Shown: piece after piece, positions 39,549-49,462 of the stretch | Position numbering within the stretch: position 1 is the stretch's first letter | How the letters are laid out: the number at the start of each line of letters is the position of its first letter | The notes under the pieces: model-generated | Database searches by the model: none | Told to the model about the DNA's origin: nothing | What the model saw: the letters and a program-made list of their open reading frames with translations, nothing else | Translations under genes and position numbers: made by a program | Assembly: GCA_030681795.1 (NCBI GenBank) | Contig: JAUXRG010000111.1 | Span: forward strand, 62,001 to 126,000 | Direction of reading: 5' to 3' | Length of the DNA: 64,000 nucleotides | Source: Rubrivivax sp. | GTDB lineage: Bacteria; Pseudomonadota; Gammaproteobacteria; Burkholderiales; Burkholderiaceae_C

Positions 39549-40641
39549 GGCGCAGCGCCGTCAGGGGTTGCATGCGCCAGAGCACGATGGCCGGCCAGGC
39601 CAGCGCGAGCACGGCCACGGCCAGCGTGAGCGCGAACGAGGTGGCCACCAGCGGCGGCGACAGACGGACCGGAATCCAGCCGAAGCCCACCGATTCCATG
39701 CCGTTGACGGCGTGCAGCAGCGCCAGCCCGACGGCGTTGCCCAGCGCGGCGCCGGCCAGGCACAGCAGCACGCTTTCGGCCAGCAGCATGCGCAGCACCA
39801 GCCAGGGCGTCCAGCCCACCGCCATCAGGATGCCGATCTCGCGCGTGCGTTCGGCCACCGCCATCAGCAGGGTGTTGGTGACGACCAGCACCGTGCCCAC
39901 CAGCGCCACCACCGCGATGGTGCCGACAAAGGCATCGACGACGCGGAACAGGCGCAGCGCGCCGGCGAACTCGGTGGCCGGGATGGCGCGCAGCGCCGGA
40001 TGGTGGCGCTGCACTTCGTCGATGACGCGTGCCGTGGCGGCGCGGTCGCCGGTGTGCAGCAGCGCCAAGGTGTACTGGCCCTCGCTGCCCTCGGGCGCGA
40101 AGAGCTGCCGGGCCTGCGCCGCGCCGAGCATCACGCCGCCGTCGAAGAGGCGGCTCCCGGTACGAAAGATGCCTGTCACGACGTGGCTCTTGCCGCCGAT
40201 GGGGATCTGGGCCCCGGGCTGCAGGCCCATGCGTTGAGCGCCGAGTTCGCCGAGCAGCGCTTCACCCTGCGGCGCCGCCATCTGGCGCCCGGCGACGAGC
40301 GCCATGCGGCCGGCGAAGGCCGGCTCCACGCCCATCACCAGGGCATAGGGGTTCCACTTCTCGTTGAGCGTGCCGATGACCATGGGGGCCAGGGCCGGGC
40401 CGTATTCGTCCGTCAGCGAGCGCATCTGCTCGCGCGTGATCTTCGAGGAGAACGGCGAGGGCGCGCGCCGCTCGTAGACCACGACATCGATCTGGTAGGC
40501 GTCGACGGCGCCGGCAATCTGCGTGCGCAGATCGGCCGTGATGGCGCTGACGGCGGTAAACATGGCCACCCCCGCGGCGATGCCCAGCACCGTCATGAGG
40601 CTGCGCACCGGGGCCCGCAGGACGTTGCGCAGAAAGATCAT
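39541..40641 (-). CDS. FtsX-like ABC transporter permease (MacB/LolC type)
   Basis: A 366-residue permease with an N-terminal membrane helix (VLGIAAGVAMFTAVSAI), a long periplasmic MacB_PCD domain (about residues 40-225), then three helices in an FtsX domain (VVALVGTVLVVTNTLLMAVA, a middle pair, and LALTLAVAVLALAWPAIVLW at the end). This is the four-helix type VII topology. It is followed and overlapped by its ATPase gene. The substrate is unknown; an unrecognised lipoprotein is encoded 31 bp upstream and may be a partner. Confidence 0.9.
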
Positions 40642-40672
40642 TCCTGCGCTCCGCCTGCGTTTCTGGGCGACC

Positions 40673-41701
40673 TTACCTGGTCGCGCAAGCCGGCACCGAG
40701 GTCAGCGCGGTGCCGTTGATGGTCATCTTCACCTGCAGGGTCGAAGCGGGCACGACGGTGGCCACGGCATTCGAACCGTTGGCCCCGGTGAAGGCGATCT
40801 TGCCGCTCAATATGTCACCGCTGGTGCTCTGCACCATGGGTTGCGTCGTGGCGATGTCGAAATAGGTGCCAGCGCTGCGGTAGCCGCGCCCGGTCATCGT
40901 CCACTCGGTGTTGCCAACTTCGTTCACGTACTGTGTGAGCGCGTAGTTGGTCTCGCGATAGACCTTGCCATTGGCGTCGTTCCTGACCGTGATCTCACCC
41001 ATCGAGATGACATTCGGCTTGGCTGCCGTGGGTGCACCTCCGGGCACACCCACCACCATCTTGAACGCGGTGAAGTTAGTGGTTTGCGCGCTGGTGACGG
41101 TACCGGCCGCGTTCTTCGTGACGCTGGTCAACGCCGTCGACGTGCTGGCCTCGAGCTGCGTGGTGATGGGGCCAGTGGCCGTCGGTGTCGCGGTGTTGAC
41201 GAAGGTGATGCCGCCATTCATCGTCTGCTTGTCGCCGGTGTCGCTGTCGAGTTGGCAATAGCCCTCGAAGGCCAGCGTGGCCCGGGTCACGCCATCGAGG
41301 TGCGAGTAATTGCGGTAGCCGTAACGGCCGCCGCAGCTCCCCAACTGATCGGCCGGTGGCGTGGTGCCCAGCGCCTGCGGGCGCTCCGTGGGCAGTCCGA
41401 GCGCGCTGCCGCGCAGGACCGGGCTGCCGATGAGGATTGCCCTGACCAGGCTGGGCGCGTGCGCCGAGCGCAGCACACCGGTGGTGCCGTCCTGGCACAC
41501 GGCGACCAAGCCGCCGAAATCGGTGATGGCACTGGTGACGCCGGCGGTGTCGATGGCCGTGGGCTGTTCGTTCACCGGGGGGGCAGCGTCGTCGTCGCCA
41601 CCGCCACCGCCGCAGGAAACGGCCAGCGCCACGGCGCCGGCCATGGCCGCAGCCCCACCGAGGACCTTCAAGGTTTTGAACTCGTTGCTGGTGCGCATCA
41701 T
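40673..41701 (-). CDS. Lipoprotein of unknown function
   Basis: A 342-residue protein not assigned to a family. A lipobox-type signal (GAVALAVSCGGGGGDDDAAPP) gives a modified cysteine at about residue 30 and a Gly/Asp linker. The mature part has few charged residues, is rich in Thr, Ala, Gly and Val, and probably forms beta structure. Its four other cysteines (two near residue 115-135) could form disulfides in the periplasm. A strong ribosome site (AAGGAGGG) precedes the ATG. It is directly upstream of the FtsX-like permease/ATPase pair, so it may be handled by or assist that exporter. Confidence 0.7.
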   Translation of the reverse strand: MMRTSNEFKTLKVLGGAAAMAGAVALAVSCGGGGGDDDAAPPVNEQPTAIDTAGVTSAITDFGGLVAVCQDGTTGVLRSAHAPSLVRAILIGSPVLRGSALGLPTERPQALGTTPPADQLGSCGGRYGYRNYSHLDGVTRATLAFEGYCQLDSDTGDKQTMNGGITFVNTATPTATGPITTQLEASTSTALTSVTKNAAGTVTSAQTTNFTAFKMVVGVPGGAPTAAKPNVISMGEITVRNDANGKVYRETNYALTQYVNEVGNTEWTMTGRGYRSAGTYFDIATTQPMVQSTSGDILSGKIAFTGANGSNAVATVVPASTLQVKMTINGTALTSVPACATR

Positions 41702-41805
41702 GACCCTCCTTCAAATGAGGGTTTTATCCTGCGCCCCTCGACGGCAGATGCATTGAGGTCCGTCAATATCGCAGCAATTGCCGTGGTGAGACCCCCCTGG
41801 ATGGG

Positions 41806-43866
41806 TTAGTTCTTGCGCTTGCTCGTTGCCCCGCCGTGCTGCGCCAGCCAGCCGAAGCATTCGCCGTACCAGAGCTTGCTGTTGCGGGGTTTGAGGATCC
41901 AATGGTTCTCGTCGGGGAACCACAGCAGCCGAGCGTCGACGCCACGCGCCTTGAGCGTGTTGTAGTAGGCCAGGCCCTGGGCGTCGGGCACGCGGTAGTC
42001 GAGCGCGCCGTGGATCACCAGCGTGGGCGTGGCCATGCCCGCGGCGAAGGCGTGCGGGCTTTGGGCGTGGACGCCGGCCATGTCGTCCCAGTACCAGTTT
42101 CCCAGTTCCTTGGCGTGCCAGCTCCAGGCGTCGTCGGCAAACATGCCCACCCAGTCGAAGCAGCCGGCGTGGCAGACATAGGCCCGGTAGCGCTCGGCCG
42201 GCAGGTGGCCGTTCATCCAGGCGACCATGAAGCCGCCATAGCTGCCCCCGGTGGCGAACAGGCGCTTGCGGTCGATCCAGGGCTTGCCCAGCAGCCAGTC
42301 GGTGCCGGCTTCGATGTCCTGCAGTTCGAGCTCGCCCCAGCGGTGCGTGATGCTGTCGAGGAAGGCGAAGCCGAAGCCCGACGAGCCGTGGTAGTTGACG
42401 CTGGCCACCACATAGCCCTGCGCCGCGAAGAGCTGCGTGTTCCAGCGGTAGTGCCAGTTGTCGCCCGGCCCGGTGTGCGGGCCGCCGTGGATGTTGTGCA
42501 GCAACGGGTATTTCTTGCGGGCGTCGAAGCCCGGGGGGTAGACGAGCCACATCTGCACCTCGTCGCCCTGGTCCTTGCCTTGGCTGCCGGCGGCGCTGGC
42601 GCCCTTGACCCACACCTCTTCGACACGGCCCAGCGCCAGCTTGCCCACCAGCGCGTCGTTGAAGTGTTCGATGCGCCGCGGTGCCTGCCCCGGCAGGTGG
42701 GCGTGCAGACGGCCCGGGTGCGTGGCCGAATCGGCCAGCGTGACCAGCGTGCCCGCAGCCTTGTCGAAGCCGCCGACCCAGCCGCCGTGGACCACGACCT
42801 CGGCGCGACGGTCGGGCAGGTCGAAGCGCCACAGGTGCGTGCGGCCCTTGTCCTCGGCGCAAAAGAGCACGGCCTGGCCGTCCTCTTCCCAATGCAGCGG
42901 GGCGTGCACCTCGTGGTCCCACTCGGCGCTGACGACTTCCCAGCGGCCGTCTTCGCGGTCCCACACCGCGAGCTGCGCGGGCATCGTGTGCTTGATGGCC
43001 TGGTGGCTGGCGCTGAAGGCGACGCGGCCGCCATCCGGGCTGTAGCGTGGTTCGCCCAGGTCCCATTCGGCGTCGCGCGCGATGACCGTGGTCTTGCCGG
43101 TCCTGAGCTCCATCTCGGCCAGCGCGAAGCGGCCGTCGGCACGCTTCTCCGCGGCCGGGTCGAAGGCGAAGACGACACGCCGGCCGTCGGGCGAGATGTC
43201 GAAGTGGTTGGCGTTGGGGTCGGAGCGGCCGAGCTCGTAGTCCGTGCCCTCGAACAGGTCGGTCACCTTGCCGGTGCCGCCGTCGCGCCCGAGCACCAGC
43301 AGGTGCAGATGCGGCACCCGGCCCATCGGCAGGTTCTGGTCCCAGTGGCGGTACTGCGCCTGGCTGGTGACGTAGCCCGACTCCTTGCGTTCCTTGAATT
43401 CCTTGTGCTTCTTCGCCTGCGCCTTGACGCCCTTGAGCTCGGGCCAGACCCAGCTGATGAAGAGCAGCCGACGGCCGTCCGGGGCCCAGCGGAAGGCCTC
43501 GACGCCGGTGGCCACCTCGGCTGCGCGGCGCGCCTCGCCGCCGTCGGGCGCGATGACGTAGAGCTGCGCCGTCTCGTCCTTCTTGCCCTGCTGCTCGCGC
43601 TTGGCGGTGAAGGCGATGAGCTCGCCTTCACCCCGCCGGTTGGGGCTCCAGCGCGGTGCGCCGTCCTTCTCGCCGCATTGCGTCAGCGGGCGGGGCGCGC
43701 CCCCCAGCGTGGAGAGCAGCCAAAGCGAGGAGGTCGACTTGTTGTCTTCCATCGAAAAGCGCGTCAGCGCCGCCACCGCCTGCGCGCCGTCGGGGCTGAG
43801 GCTGGGTGCACCCAGGCGCTCGATATTCCAGAGGTCTTCGACGGTGATGTTCTTCTTGCGGGCCAT
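41806..43866 (-). CDS. Prolyl oligopeptidase family serine peptidase (S9)
   Basis: A 686-residue two-domain enzyme. The first ~430 residues form a WD40-like beta-propeller (repeats such as PRWSPNRRGEGELIAF and PRYSPDGGRVAF), followed by the alpha/beta-hydrolase domain. The catalytic triad is Ser 542 in ATGGSYGGFMVAW, Asp 623 in HGALDYRVPD and His 655 in PDENHWIL. It cleaves short peptides, probably dipeptidyl or acylaminoacyl type. The lack of a signal peptide points to the cytoplasm. The start MARKKNITVEDLW is at 43866. Confidence 0.92.
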   Translation of the reverse strand: MARKKNITVEDLWNIERLGAPSLSPDGAQAVAALTRFSMEDNKSTSSLWLLSTLGGAPRPLTQCGEKDGAPRWSPNRRGEGELIAFTAKREQQGKKDETAQLYVIAPDGGEARRAAEVATGVEAFRWAPDGRRLLFISWVWPELKGVKAQAKKHKEFKERKESGYVTSQAQYRHWDQNLPMGRVPHLHLLVLGRDGGTGKVTDLFEGTDYELGRSDPNANHFDISPDGRRVVFAFDPAAEKRADGRFALAEMELRTGKTTVIARDAEWDLGEPRYSPDGGRVAFSASHQAIKHTMPAQLAVWDREDGRWEVVSAEWDHEVHAPLHWEEDGQAVLFCAEDKGRTHLWRFDLPDRRAEVVVHGGWVGGFDKAAGTLVTLADSATHPGRLHAHLPGQAPRRIEHFNDALVGKLALGRVEEVWVKGASAAGSQGKDQGDEVQMWLVYPPGFDARKKYPLLHNIHGGPHTGPGDNWHYRWNTQLFAAQGYVVASVNYHGSSGFGFAFLDSITHRWGELELQDIEAGTDWLLGKPWIDRKRLFATGGSYGGFMVAWMNGHLPAERYRAYVCHAGCFDWVGMFADDAWSWHAKELGNWYWDDMAGVHAQSPHAFAAGMATPTLVIHGALDYRVPDAQGLAYYNTLKARGVDARLLWFPDENHWILKPRNSKLWYGECFGWLAQHGGATSKRKN

Positions 43867-43898
43867 GTCCAGTCTCTCCAGTTTTCGTGGGCCGTCGG

Positions 43899-44489
43899 TC
43901 AGCGCGGTTTGGCGAGCTGCCAGTCGAGGTGGGATCTCACCGCCGGCCACTCGGCGGCGGTGATGCTGTAGACGGCGGTGTCGCGCAGGCTGCCGTCGGC
44001 GGCGATCTGGTGCGCGCGCAGGATGCCGTCGAGCTGCGCGCCCAGCCGCTCGATGGCCTGCCGGCTTGGCGTATTCAGGCGATGCGTGCGCAACTCGACT
44101 GCGATGCAGCCCAGCGCTTCGAAGGCATGGGCGAGCAGCAGCCGCTTGCACTGCGTATTCAGCGCCGTGCGTTGTGCACTGGCGCGATACCAGGTGCTGC
44201 CGATCTCGACGCGGCGGCTCCTGGCGTCGATATGCATGTAGGTGCTCATGCCGACGATGCGGCCGCACGCGTCGAACACCGTGAAGGGCAGCATGGCGCC
44301 ACGGGCCTGCAGCGCCAGGCGGCGCGCGATCTCGGTGGCCATGCCTTCGGGTGAGGGCACGGCGGTGTACCACAGCCGCCAGAGCTCGCCGTCACGGGTG
44401 GCAGCGCACAGCGCGTCGTGGTGCTCGGGGGCCAGCGGCCGCAGCGTGGCGTGCGGCCCGGACAGGGTCACCGGTTCAGGCCAGGCCAT
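43899..44489 (-). CDS. GNAT-family N-acetyltransferase (RimJ/RimL type)
   Basis: A 196-residue acetyltransferase. The N-terminus VTLSGPHATLRPLAPEHHDAL is the usual RimJ/L start. EIGSTWYRASAQRTALNTQCKRLLLAHAFEALG at about residues 98-130 holds the acetyl-CoA binding segment, and VELRTHRLNTPSRQAIERLGA is the hallmark helix after it. It acetylates an amine on a protein N-terminus or small molecule; the substrate is not predictable. It sits between the MoxR gene (6 bp) and the S9 peptidase gene (32 bp), all on the same strand. Confidence 0.88.
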   Translation of the reverse strand: MAWPEPVTLSGPHATLRPLAPEHHDALCAATRDGELWRLWYTAVPSPEGMATEIARRLALQARGAMLPFTVFDACGRIVGMSTYMHIDARSRRVEIGSTWYRASAQRTALNTQCKRLLLAHAFEALGCIAVELRTHRLNTPSRQAIERLGAQLDGILRAHQIAADGSLRDTAVYSITAAEWPAVRSHLDWQLAKPR

Positions 44490-44495
44490 CGGCGC

Positions 44496-45350
<855 letters not shown>

Positions 45351-45419
45351 GCGCGGCGTGGGCTGGGTTGAGCAGGGTTCGCGCCAGTATATGAGGGCCC
45401 TGAGGCGCTTCTATACTTC

Positions 45420-45433
45420 TTGATCCATATCAA
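45420..45433. promoter_or_regulatory. Perfect FNR/ANR-type box between moxR and cytochrome c4
   Basis: TTGATCCATATCAA matches the FNR consensus TTGAT-N4-ATCAA at every fixed position. It lies 57 bp before the cytochrome c4 start and 70 bp before the MoxR start. A TATACT (45412-45417, + strand) is immediately upstream, which would place the box around that promoter's start site and favour repression. On the minus strand another TATACT (45386-45391) would put the box near -47, close to the activating position. Confidence 0.6.
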
Positions 45434-45489
45434 TGTCGGCGCGCCTGGATGACCCGGACATCCCGCCCCACCACTCCGCCCCGCGCACC

Positions 45490-46146
45490 ATGATCAAAGC
45501 TCAATTGCCGAACGTTCTGCTCCTGGCCCTGGCGTTGGCCAGCCTGGGCGCCCAGGCCCAGGACGCATCTGCGGGCCAGAAAAAGGCCGCCATGTGCATA
45601 GGCTGCCACGGCATCCCGGGCTACCAGGCGACTTTCCCGGAGCTCTACAAGGTGCCGATGATCGCGGGGCAGAACGTCAAGTACCTCGCCGGCGCGCTGG
45701 CGGCCTACAAGAAGGGCGAGCGCAAGCACCCCACGATGCGAGCCATCTCCGCGTCGCTCTCCGACGCCGATATGGCCGACCTGGCGGCGTTCTACGAGAA
45801 GCAGGGGGCGGCTTCGGTCAAGCCCGTCGCCGAGACGCCGGCCGTCCCGCCTTCAGCGGAAGTGGCGGCGCTGTTGACCAAAGGCGCCTGCGTCTCCTGC
45901 CACGGCGCCAACCTGAGCAAGCCCATCGATCCGACCTACCCCAAGCTGGCCGGCCAGCAGGCCAGCTACCTGGCCGCCGCGCTGCGTGCCTACGGCACCG
46001 AAGGCAACCCGCATATCGGCCGCAGCAACGCCATCATGGTGGGCCAGATGAAGCCCTTCAAGCGCGACGAACTCAAGGCCCTGGCGCAGTACATCGGCTC
46101 GCTGCCGGGCGAGCTGAGCACGGTGCCGGAATCACGATTCCGCTGA
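45490..46146 (+). CDS. Cytochrome c4, dihaem periplasmic electron carrier
   Basis: A 218-residue secreted cytochrome with a signal peptide (LLLALALASLGAQAQ). Two haem-binding motifs, CIGCH at residues 36-40 and CVSCH at 134-138, sit in two similar class I domains of about 95 residues, each with a distal Met candidate (HPTMRAI and AIMVGQM). It passes electrons from the bc1 complex to terminal oxidases, often the cbb3 type. An FNR-type box upstream suggests oxygen control. The start is ATG 45490 because it opens the signal peptide. Confidence 0.92.
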   Translation: MIKAQLPNVLLLALALASLGAQAQDASAGQKKAAMCIGCHGIPGYQATFPELYKVPMIAGQNVKYLAGALAAYKKGERKHPTMRAISASLSDADMADLAAFYEKQGAASVKPVAETPAVPPSAEVAALLTKGACVSCHGANLSKPIDPTYPKLAGQQASYLAAALRAYGTEGNPHIGRSNAIMVGQMKPFKRDELKALAQYIGSLPGELSTVPESRFR

Positions 46147-46170
46147 GGGCTCGCAAGCGCCTGTGCCGCG

Positions 46171-46188
46171 CGTGCCCATCTCGGCACG
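46171..46188 (+). terminator. Hairpin after cytochrome c4
   Basis: CGTGCC and GGCACG form a 6-bp stem with a 6-base loop 25 bp after the stop, flanked by further complementary GC bases (GCCGCG at 46165-46170, CGCGGC at 46194-46199). No T-run follows. Confidence 0.35.
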
Positions 46189-46293
46189 CCACACGCGGCG
46201 CGCTGAGCGCTGCCAGGGTCGACAAGTCCACGCGGCGAGCGCCCCCGGGGTGAGCCCAGGGCCCGGCGTCGAGCTCACGGGATCACCGCGCGG

Positions 46294-46307
46294 TTGAGCA
46301 TGCTCAA
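46294..46307. promoter_or_regulatory. 14-bp perfect palindrome upstream of the large lipoprotein gene
   Basis: TTGAGCATGCTCAA is fully self-complementary and lies about 46 bp upstream of a sigma-70-like promoter. It does not match a regulator site I can name. It is the clearest structure in the 268-bp gap 46147-46414, apart from the hairpin after cytochrome c4 and the promoter. Confidence 0.4.
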
Positions 46308-46346
46308 TTCGCGGACATCGTGGCGACGTAGATTGGCTGCTCACCG

Positions 46347-46376
46347 TTGACTCCAGCGAGGCGCTACGTGTATTGC
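46347..46376 (+). promoter_or_regulatory. Sigma-70-like promoter of the large lipoprotein gene
   Basis: TTGACT (-35) and TATTGC (-10) are separated by 18 bp and end 38 bp before the chosen ATG, giving a short leader with a GGAGG ribosome site at 46405-46409. Confidence 0.45.
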
Positions 46377-46414
46377 GCAAGCGCGGTTCTCTGGAGAGAA
46401 ACGTGGAGGATGCC

Positions 46415-48547
46415 ATGAGAGCAACCTTGGACAGTTCGCCTCGCGAGTTCGGTTTGCGTCAGAGATACCGCTACGCCCGATGGCCGATTCGGCTGGCGAG
46501 TGCCGGTCTGATCGTCGGTCTGTTCGGTGGCTGCGGAGACTCCTCGGACTCGCCGCCACCGCCGGCCACGGTGACCCTCAGCGGCGTCGTGGCCGACGGC
46601 CTCCTGCAAGGCGTCACCGCCTGCTACGACCTGAACAATGACGGGGCTTGCGGCAGCACGGAGCCCGTGTCCAGCGTCACCAGTGCCAATGGCGCGTACT
46701 CGATCACGGTACTGGCCACCGACGCTGGCGCGCATGCGGTGATCGCGAACGTGCCGGCCACTGCGATCGACCAGACGACCGGCGTCGCGATCGGCGTCGC
46801 GACCACGTTCAAGGCGCCCGCCACGGGCATCACGGGTGCGCAGACGGTCTTTGTCAGCCCGCTGACCACCTTGGTGCAGACGCTGATGGACGCCAGCGGC
46901 CATAGCGCGGCCGTTGCCACGGCGTTCGTGAAGGAGCAGTCTGGCCTGTCGCTGTCGCCGTTGTCGGATTTCACGGCGCTTCCGAACGATCCGAACGCGC
47001 AGCAGGCGGCCACGCTAGCGAGGCTCACCGTGCTCACCCAGCAGCGCCTGGCGCTGGCCTTGGCGCCGAAGCTCGGTCAGAACGACCTCACCGGCACAGC
47101 CATCACGCAGGCCGACATCGACAAGAGCGTCGGCAGGGCGCTGCTCGGCGCGCTGCCGGCATTGACCGCGGCGGCCACGGACCCGGCGGTCACCGGCGCC
47201 GCCGACAAGCAGGCCGCGCTGGCGGCGGCGGCGCAGGACCTGGTGGCCACACAGCCGGCGCTCGATGCGGCCGATGTCCTGGCATTGATCGGTGCCACGC
47301 GAAGCATTGACGCCGGGCCAGTCGGCACGCCGACCGCTACCGCCACTCTGCGCGGATTCCGCTACACGGATGCCAACAACTGGACCTATCGCGCGGAGAT
47401 GGCGACCGCTGGAGACAACACGCCCGACGCGAACCAGCTGACGCGCCGCTACTTCCTGCATGCCAAGGCCGAGGCCGGCGCTACCGAGCAATGGGGCTTT
47501 GGCACGGTGGCGAAGCGCCAGGGCGACTTGCACTGGAACGGCAGTGCCTGGGTCGCCTGCATGCTCGGCCAGCGCAGCAGCCAGGCTGTTCCCGACGCAC
47601 TGGGGCGCAGGGCCTACGACTTCTGCAACAAATTCGCAGAAGGCGTTTTGCAGCGCAGCGCGTTGGACATCGCTGGGCAGACGCTGCAAAACGTCGTCAG
47701 CTTGCGCATACGCGCCTTCCCGGCGGGCAGCGAAGAGTCAGGTGAGAACGGTGTCGACTTTGTCAATTGGGGGCCGGCGGACCTGGGCCTGCTGGGGGGA
47801 GGCAGCTTCCCGCAGGGCTCGCTGCTGTACTACGACACGACGCAGCCGCTGAAGAGCGCTTTCGCCTATGACGTGAACAATATCGCCACAGGCTGGAATG
47901 CCGCCGTCGCTGCTGGCGGCAACGCACAGGCGGACCCTACGCTGGCTTGCCGCCAGGCGTTCATCGGCACCCTGCAAGCCAGCCCGGTGGCCACGCTGGA
48001 GGCCTTGGCCGCAAGCCATCAGGGCGCGCCTTGCCAGGTCAATTCGCAGACAGACGCCTATGGATCGAGCCTGACGCCCAACCTGTGGTTCAACAACTTC
48101 ACGGCAGGAATGGGCAACGCGTTGGACCTGGTGGCCAGGCCTGCTGGCACCGGCCTCTTCTTCACGACCATCGGCAATCTGCGCGTTTCGTTCACTGCCA
48201 ACAGCACGGCCGTCACCTATTACCTCTGCTATGCACGCACCACCGGCACCAGCATCCTGCCCGATCGCATCATCGACACCGTGGGCGCGCCGCGCAACTG
48301 CAGTGTCATCGGCAGCGGCAGCTATGCCATCCAGACCATGGGTGATGCACGCGTGATGACATTCGCCAACCTGCCGACGGTGATGCATCGCATGGGATTC
48401 AATCGCGTATTCATCGAGCGGGGCGGCACGGTCTACGCGGGCTACCAGAATGCAGTGGGCAGCATGAAGAGCAAGGTTCGCCTGAACCTGACTGCGGCCA
48501 ATGCGGTCTTCGGCGTGCTGGGACTGGCGCCACTGACGCCGCAGTGA
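46415..48547 (+). CDS. Large lipoprotein of unknown function
   Basis: A 710-residue protein, unassigned. It carries a late lipoprotein signal (LASAGLIVGLFGGCGDSSD, cysteine about residue 42) with a positively charged N-terminus and a Pro linker. Residues 55-105 form a carboxypeptidase-regulatory-like beta domain (TLSGVVADGLLQGVTACYD) whose DLNNDGACGSTEP resembles an EF-hand/dockerin calcium loop. The remainder is Ala/Thr/Gly rich with scattered cysteine pairs, suggesting a surface or periplasmic beta protein. ATG 46415 has GGAGG upstream and is preferred to the in-frame TTG at 46373. Another unknown lipoprotein (40673-41701) shares only the general style, not clear sequence. Confidence 0.7.
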   Translation: MRATLDSSPREFGLRQRYRYARWPIRLASAGLIVGLFGGCGDSSDSPPPPATVTLSGVVADGLLQGVTACYDLNNDGACGSTEPVSSVTSANGAYSITVLATDAGAHAVIANVPATAIDQTTGVAIGVATTFKAPATGITGAQTVFVSPLTTLVQTLMDASGHSAAVATAFVKEQSGLSLSPLSDFTALPNDPNAQQAATLARLTVLTQQRLALALAPKLGQNDLTGTAITQADIDKSVGRALLGALPALTAAATDPAVTGAADKQAALAAAAQDLVATQPALDAADVLALIGATRSIDAGPVGTPTATATLRGFRYTDANNWTYRAEMATAGDNTPDANQLTRRYFLHAKAEAGATEQWGFGTVAKRQGDLHWNGSAWVACMLGQRSSQAVPDALGRRAYDFCNKFAEGVLQRSALDIAGQTLQNVVSLRIRAFPAGSEESGENGVDFVNWGPADLGLLGGGSFPQGSLLYYDTTQPLKSAFAYDVNNIATGWNAAVAAGGNAQADPTLACRQAFIGTLQASPVATLEALAASHQGAPCQVNSQTDAYGSSLTPNLWFNNFTAGMGNALDLVARPAGTGLFFTTIGNLRVSFTANSTAVTYYLCYARTTGTSILPDRIIDTVGAPRNCSVIGSGSYAIQTMGDARVMTFANLPTVMHRMGFNRVFIERGGTVYAGYQNAVGSMKSKVRLNLTAANAVFGVLGLAPLTPQ

Positions 48548-48562
48548 AGGCAGCCATCGCCT

Positions 48563-49462
48563 TCAAGAGCGAAACGCCGAGTGGGAGGGCCAGCGCAGCA
48601 AGCCCGTGGAGAGCGCCGTGCCCAGCAGGATCACGGCGCAGCCGGCCAGCATGCCCGCGGTGGGCCGCTCGGCCAGGAAGAGCCAGCCCCAGAGCATCGC
48701 GAAGGCCGGGATCAGGAAGGTCACCGAAATGGCATTCGCCGCGCCGGCATGGGCGATGAGCCTGAAATACAGCACATAGGCCGCGCCGGTGCAGGCCACG
48801 GCCAGGGCGCCGGCGCTCCACCAGGCGGTGGCGCCGGGCGTCACCGCCGGCCAGGCCCAGGCGGCGGGCAGGGCCAGAAGCAGCGCGGCGCTGAGCTGGC
48901 TGCCCGCGGCCACCGCCATCGGCGGCACGCCGCCGAGGTGACGGCGCGACAGGTTGGCGGCGACCCCGTAGAGCATGGCAGCGGCCACGCAGGCGGCGAT
49001 GCCCAGCGCCGGGCTGACGCCGTGCAGCCCGGGCCTGAAGTCGGCCTTGCCCCAGCTCAGGCCCACCACCCCGGCCACGCCGATGGCCAAACCCAGCGCG
49101 CGCGAAGGGCCGAGCTTGTCGCCCAGCCACAGCCGCGCCACGAGTGCGCCCCAGATCGGCGCCGTGGCGTTGAATACCGACATCAACGCCGCCGAGAGCG
49201 CGAGCGCGGCCAGGGTGAAGAAGAGAAAGGGCAGCGCCGAATTGACCAGGCCCACCACCGCGATGGCGCGCCAATGCTGGCGCAGCGCAGGCCCTTCGCC
49301 GCGCGCCAGCAGCAAGGGCATGAGCACCAGCGCCGCGCCGGCGACGCGAACGAAGACCAGCGCCAGCGGGCCGAAATCCACCGCGCCCAGGCGCATGAAG
49401 AGGAACGACGCGCCCCACAGCGCGCCCAGCAGCAGCAGCTCGGCGCCGTCGCGCCGCGTCAC
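48563..49462 (-). CDS. EamA/DMT-family transporter
   Basis: A 299-residue membrane protein with two EamA repeats, about ten helices. It starts RDGAELLLLGALWGASFLFMRLG, a typical RhaT/YdcZ-like opening, with FFTLAALALSAALMSVFNATAP in the middle and IPAFAMLWGWLFLAERPTAG near the end. It exports small molecules, substrate unknown. It is the last gene of a run with ogt and the Ada/AlkA gene. Its ATG overlaps the ogt stop by 4 bp, so the three are co-translated. Confidence 0.88.
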   Translation of the reverse strand: MTRRDGAELLLLGALWGASFLFMRLGAVDFGPLALVFVRVAGAALVLMPLLLARGEGPALRQHWRAIAVVGLVNSALPFLFFTLAALALSAALMSVFNATAPIWGALVARLWLGDKLGPSRALGLAIGVAGVVGLSWGKADFRPGLHGVSPALGIAACVAAAMLYGVAANLSRRHLGGVPPMAVAAGSQLSAALLLALPAAWAWPAVTPGATAWWSAGALAVACTGAAYVLYFRLIAHAGAANAISVTFLIPAFAMLWGWLFLAERPTAGMLAGCAVILLGTALSTGLLRWPSHSAFRS

